Below, piece after piece: positions 5,434 to 7,797 of a stretch of 7,797 nt of DNA. The notes under the pieces were generated by a model, which did not search any database, had not been told where the DNA came from, and was given only the letters and a program-made list of their open reading frames with translations. A program made the position numbers and the translations under genes. How positions within the stretch are numbered: position 1 is the stretch's first letter; the number at the start of each line of letters is the position of its first letter. Origin of the DNA: Spirochaetales bacterium (lineage in GTDB: Bacteria; Spirochaetota; Spirochaetia; ARS1246). The stretch covers positions 1 through 7,797 of the forward strand of contig JAFGHN010000112.1 in assembly GCA_016930115.1 (NCBI GenBank), read 5' to 3'.

Positions 5434-6342
5434 GTGTCTCACAAATCACTTATATTTCCGTTTGTCGTTATAACCCTGTTGACGTTCTGTGCCGGGAATG
5501 CACCGGCCTCGGCGCAATTCGAACGATTGAGCGAATCGGGGATCAGCGTCCTTCAGGTAGAAGCGTCGTTGTTGAATGTGGAAGTAAACGGCGGCGCCGG
5601 GTCGGTCCTGACAGGTTGGGGCGAAGACATTCCAAAGAACGTCATAGTCAATTACAAGCGCCGCGGCGATGTCCTGCACGTCTGGGTTGAAAAGCGTTTC
5701 TCCCCGTTTGCCCTGCGCAAAGAAGGAAGACTTTTCTTTGAGGTGCCCGACACCATTGATCTCGATATACGAAGCGCTTCAGGGACGATTGTTATCAGGA
5801 ACATGAGATCATCGCTTATCAAAGCGGGTTCTTCCTCGGGCGCCATATCGGTTTCGAAAATCCGTTCCGCGGTTGAAGTGAAGAGCTCTTCGGGCGGTAT
5901 AAACCTGGGAATGATCGAAGGTGACCTTCGCGCGGAAAGTTCGTCCGGACGCGTTGAGCTTATCGATGTGAACGGGACGGTAAACGCAACCGCCTCTTCA
6001 GGGGACCTCAGGCTTTCTGCGATTAATGGTGACATCGGTGTATCATCAAGCTCCGGAAGAATCCTGTTGAGCTCCGTGACCGGCGCTTTGAGCCTTCACA
6101 CGGTCTCCGGTGATATCACGGGAGACGGCATACGCGTTACGGGTGACAGCATATTTGAAACTAGTTCCGGGCGTATCGATGTTGATTTGGAAAACCAACT
6201 GAATGATCTCTCCTTCAGGCTCACAAGTTCAAGCGGTCGGCTGCAGGTCGGGAATCTGAAAGGAGAAAAAAGCCTCGCGGCCGGCGAGGGTGTGATGCGA
6301 ATAACCGGAGAGTCGAGCTCAGGGGACCAGTCTTACAGATAG
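5434..6342 (+). CDS. DUF4097-type secreted beta-helix protein
   Basis: A 302-residue exported protein. The GTG at 5434 is chosen because AAGGAGG (5419-5425) lies 8 bases upstream and the signal peptide begins there (SHKSLIFPFVVITLLTF), with likely cleavage after ASA (about residue 27). An open extension to an ATG at 5347 has no signal character. After an N-terminal domain (about 28-105) the protein has ten S-S-G or S-G turns, with Gly at 117, 136, 154, 172, 190, 208, 226, 246, 268 and 297. The central spacing is 18 residues, as expected for stacked turns of a right-handed beta-helix. This matches the DUF4097/adhesin-like repeat family, whose function is not established. There is no C-terminal anchor. 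A GC-rich hairpin follows the TAG directly. Confidence 0.88.
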   Translation: MSHKSLIFPFVVITLLTFCAGNAPASAQFERLSESGISVLQVEASLLNVEVNGGAGSVLTGWGEDIPKNVIVNYKRRGDVLHVWVEKRFSPFALRKEGRLFFEVPDTIDLDIRSASGTIVIRNMRSSLIKAGSSSGAISVSKIRSAVEVKSSSGGINLGMIEGDLRAESSSGRVELIDVNGTVNATASSGDLRLSAINGDIGVSSSSGRILLSSVTGALSLHTVSGDITGDGIRVTGDSIFETSSGRIDVDLENQLNDLSFRLTSSSGRLQVGNLKGEKSLAAGEGVMRITGESSSGDQSYR

Positions 6343-6343
6343 A

Positions 6344-6373
6344 TTCCGCCGCTGCGCCGCCGCCGCGGCGGAA
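6344..6373 (+). terminator. GC-rich hairpin 3' of the DUF4097 gene
   Basis: TTCCGCCGC (6344-6352) and GCGGCGGAA (6365-6373) form a perfect 9-base stem with a 12-base loop, beginning one base after the stop codon. There is no T-run after it. The remaining 67 bases to the peroxiredoxin stop are very GC-rich and show no gene or other clear signal. Confidence 0.4.
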
Positions 6374-6440
6374 CTAAGGTCGCCAAAGCGGCGGCCGCTG
6401 CGGGGGCACCGCCGGATTTGACGCCGCGGGGCCGTTCGAA

Positions 6441-7088
6441 TTACAGCTTCTTGTGGCAGAACCACCAGTCAAAGCATTCGTAATCCTTGAGCCGTTTTGC
6501 TATGTCCGCCTGATTGGTGGGCGGCGGGACGATGACGCGGTCCTTGATGAGCTCATTCTCGGGCCAGCCGGCGGGAACCGCCACCTTGTTCTTGTCCGCG
6601 ATTTGGAGAGCCTTGACAGCCCTCACAATCTCGTCCATGTTCCGTCCGATTTCCTGCGGATAGTAGATCATCAGCCTGACAACGGCGTTCGGGTCGACGA
6701 CAAAGACCGCCCGCACCGTGTTTGTTCCCTTTCCCGGGTGCAGAAGCCCGAGTCTGTTTGCTATGGCATCGTTGGCGGCGATAATCGGATACTGGATTTC
6801 AACATCGAGCTTTTCTTTGATCCATTCGATCCATTTGATGTGGCTGAATACCTGATCAACCGACATCCCGATGAGCTTGACGCCAAGAGCCTTGAACGCA
6901 TCGAAACGCTTCTGAAACGCAACGAACTCGGTGGTGCACACCGGTGTAAAGTCCGCCGGATGGCTGAACAGCACGAACCACGATCCCGCGAAGTCGCCCG
7001 GGACATTCATTGGGCCGTGGGATGTGGCGACTTTGAGCTCCGGGAACTTGTCACCCAGCAACGGCATACTGAATTTGCTCTCTTCCAT
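6441..7088 (-). CDS. Peroxiredoxin, Prx6/archaeal thioredoxin-peroxidase type
   Basis: A 215-residue cytoplasmic peroxidase that reduces H2O2 and organic peroxides. The peroxidatic Cys is C51 in HPADFTPVCTTEF (43-55). The Prx core is followed by the extended C-terminal arm typical of the Prx6 (1-Cys) group (about 140-215), including YPQEIGRNMDEI and VPAGWPENEL. Unlike a true 1-Cys enzyme it ends with C205 and C211 in ECFDWWFC, the spacing known in archaeal enzymes such as the Aeropyrum pernix thioredoxin peroxidase, where they act in resolution. The ATG at 7088 has AGGAG (7096-7100) 7 bases upstream. The gene is monocistronic, with a strong promoter at 7180-7208 and a leader hairpin at 7116-7150. 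It converges with the DUF4097 gene. Confidence 0.93.
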   Translation of the reverse strand: MEESKFSMPLLGDKFPELKVATSHGPMNVPGDFAGSWFVLFSHPADFTPVCTTEFVAFQKRFDAFKALGVKLIGMSVDQVFSHIKWIEWIKEKLDVEIQYPIIAANDAIANRLGLLHPGKGTNTVRAVFVVDPNAVVRLMIYYPQEIGRNMDEIVRAVKALQIADKNKVAVPAGWPENELIKDRVIVPPPTNQADIAKRLKDYECFDWWFCHKKL

Positions 7089-7115
7089 TTGAAAACTCCT
7101 GATATGATGGTTTAT

Positions 7116-7150
7116 TTGCCCGCACCCTTCGGGTCCCCACCCGCAGGCAA
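7116..7150 (-). promoter_or_regulatory. Leader hairpin of peroxiredoxin mRNA
   Basis: In the predicted leader, UUGCCUGC (7150-7143) pairs with GCGGGCAA (7123-7116) as an 8-base stem with one G-U pair. Within the 19-base loop, ACCC (7134-7131) can pair with either of two GGGU copies (7142-7139 or 7127-7124). It ends 27 bases before the ATG, leaving the ribosome binding site free. It may stabilise the mRNA or regulate it; I know of no matching riboswitch. Confidence 0.4.
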
Positions 7151-7179
7151 GAGACCCTTACGTCACACGGCATACTGTA

Positions 7180-7208
7180 ATTATACGGGACTTTGTTCTT
7201 ATTGTAAA
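7180..7208 (-). promoter_or_regulatory. Strong sigma-70-type promoter for the peroxiredoxin gene
   Basis: On the minus strand TTTACA (7203-7208, five of six), exactly 17 bases, then a perfect TATAAT (7180-7185). Transcription should begin near 7173, giving a leader of about 85 bases. This is the best promoter match in the window. Confidence 0.7.
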
Positions 7209-7213
7209 CAGTA

Positions 7214-7231
7214 ATCGGAATTATTACCGAT
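7214..7231. promoter_or_regulatory. Imperfect palindrome next to the peroxiredoxin -35 box
   Basis: ATCGG (7214-7218) and CCGAT (7227-7231) flank an AT-rich 8-base core, centred about 50 bases before the predicted start and 5 bases upstream of the -35 box. This position suits an activator or repressor of a peroxide-response gene. It is not a clear match to the PerR or Fur box as I know them. The rest of the gap up to 7443 shows no gene, RNA or convincing repeat. Confidence 0.35.
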
Positions 7232-7443
7232 AACGCAGGTCCCACCAAGAGGCGCGCCCAGAAGCTCCGTCCCCATGCCGCTAAACCGCTCTGCTTTACG
7301 CCGATAATAAACACAACGGGAGCTGCGCCGCCTGCCCACCGGCTAGGCAATTTGGAAGCGTAATATCAGCAAACTCCCGATTGTGGGTTGAGCAATTTTC
7401 CCACCAAATATACGGAAGATACCGATTGACTTTCTTTGAGATT

Positions 7444-7797
7444 ATGAAACTGAACGGCAAGAACGACCGGCTGCGACGCAGCGCACGATGTAACCTGACA
7501 ATCCTCTTACTCACGGTGCTCGTGCCGGCGGTTGTTGCCGCTGGCGGGACCGGTGAGGCGGAAGGCTACGGCGGGCGGGTAACGGTCCCGGTCTTGAACA
7601 GAATTGAAGGGCTGCATCCGCTGATCGACCGGAGCGTCGAAGCGGTGGTGCTTCAGCTTATCTATAACGGTCTTGTCGTCTTAAACGAGACTCTTGAGCC
7701 GACCCCGGGCCTTGCTGAATCCTGGACGGTGTCCGCGGATGGGTTGGCGTGGGATTTTGCTCTGCGCCGCGACGTGCGTTTCCATGACGGTGAGCCC
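7444..7797 (+). CDS. ABC transporter substrate-binding protein, family 5 (partial, 3' end cut)
   Basis: The first 118 codons are visible and the gene continues beyond the right edge. A basic N-terminus, a hydrophobic core (18-33, NLTILLLTVLVPAVVA) and cleavage near A32/A33 form a signal peptide without a lipobox. Then comes the typical start of an SBP_bac_5 domain: LNRIEGLHPLIDRS (51-64), LVVLNETLEPTPGLAESW (77-94) and SADGLAWDFALRRDVRFHDG (97-116). Such proteins bind oligopeptides, dipeptides, nickel or sugars in the periplasm and feed a DppBCDF/OppBCDF-like importer, whose genes would be expected further right. The substrate cannot be told from this part. The ATG at 7444 has only a weak purine stretch (TTTGAG) before it, and no good promoter was found. 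Confidence 0.88.
   Translation, partial: MKLNGKNDRLRRSARCNLTILLLTVLVPAVVAAGGTGEAEGYGGRVTVPVLNRIEGLHPLIDRSVEAVVLQLIYNGLVVLNETLEPTPGLAESWTVSADGLAWDFALRRDVRFHDGEP

Noticed and set aside
5230..5442. Minus-strand open frame of 70 codons in the zinc-ribbon/DUF4097 gap
   Set aside because: No ribosome site or recognisable protein feature; it covers the promoter region and the DUF4097 ribosome site.
6453..7214. Plus-strand open frame of 253 codons
   Set aside because: It is antisense to the whole peroxiredoxin gene, which has all family residues, a Shine-Dalgarno and a strong promoter. The antisense protein is not recognisable.
7051..7350. Minus-strand open frame of 99 codons upstream of the peroxiredoxin gene
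   Set aside because: It runs through the promoter and leader, has no ribosome site, and its translation has no family character.
7388..7414. TTGAGC-N15-TATACG as a promoter for the solute-binding protein gene
   Set aside because: The 15-base spacing is short and both hexamers have only four consensus bases.

Overview
The window looks like chromosomal DNA from a free-living bacterium of moderate GC content. It is densely coded and has no mobile-element, phage, CRISPR or RNA-gene signature. Lineage is only a guess. The compact one-TM M23 peptidase, the stand-alone DUF5679 zinc ribbon, the non-classical PRPP synthetase and the archaeal-type peroxiredoxin would suit an uncultured anaerobe, possibly a spirochaete, but no marker gene settles it.

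Layout. Positions 1-2568 hold a four-gene block on the minus strand with overlaps of 4, 10 and 4 bases. In transcription order it encodes a soluble PAS histidine kinase, a hotdog acyl-CoA thioesterase, a COG3910-type ABC-fold ATPase, and a small multi-TM protein cut by the window edge. Divergent from it, 2692-3309 (+) encodes an unrecognised exported or membrane protein. Its stop codon lies in the same TTAA as the stop of a convergent PRPP synthetase gene (3306-4250, -). Upstream on the minus strand are an M23 peptidase (4346-4924) and a 51-residue zinc ribbon (5021-5176). A plus-strand DUF4097 beta-helix protein (5434-6342) converges on a peroxiredoxin gene (6441-7088, -). A truncated family 5 solute-binding protein begins at 7444 (+).

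How the genes may work together. Only the first block is a convincing functional unit. Translational coupling of a PAS kinase to a thioesterase, an ATPase and a membrane protein, with no response regulator in view, has no described function that I know of. The rest is a mix of nucleotide metabolism (PRPP), cell-wall hydrolysis, peroxide defence, surface or periplasmic protein, and nutrient uptake.

Regulation. Several promoters can be read directly. The PRPP synthetase and zinc-ribbon genes have the same hexamers, TTGAAC-N17-TACTAT, and the first sits so close to its ATG that the mRNA should be almost leaderless. The peroxiredoxin gene has a near-consensus TTTACA-N17-TATAAT promoter, an imperfect palindrome just upstream of it and a strong hairpin in its leader. 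GC-rich hairpins without a T-run follow the M23 and DUF4097 genes. I found no clearly new defence or mobile system. The coupled kinase operon is the best candidate for an undescribed system.
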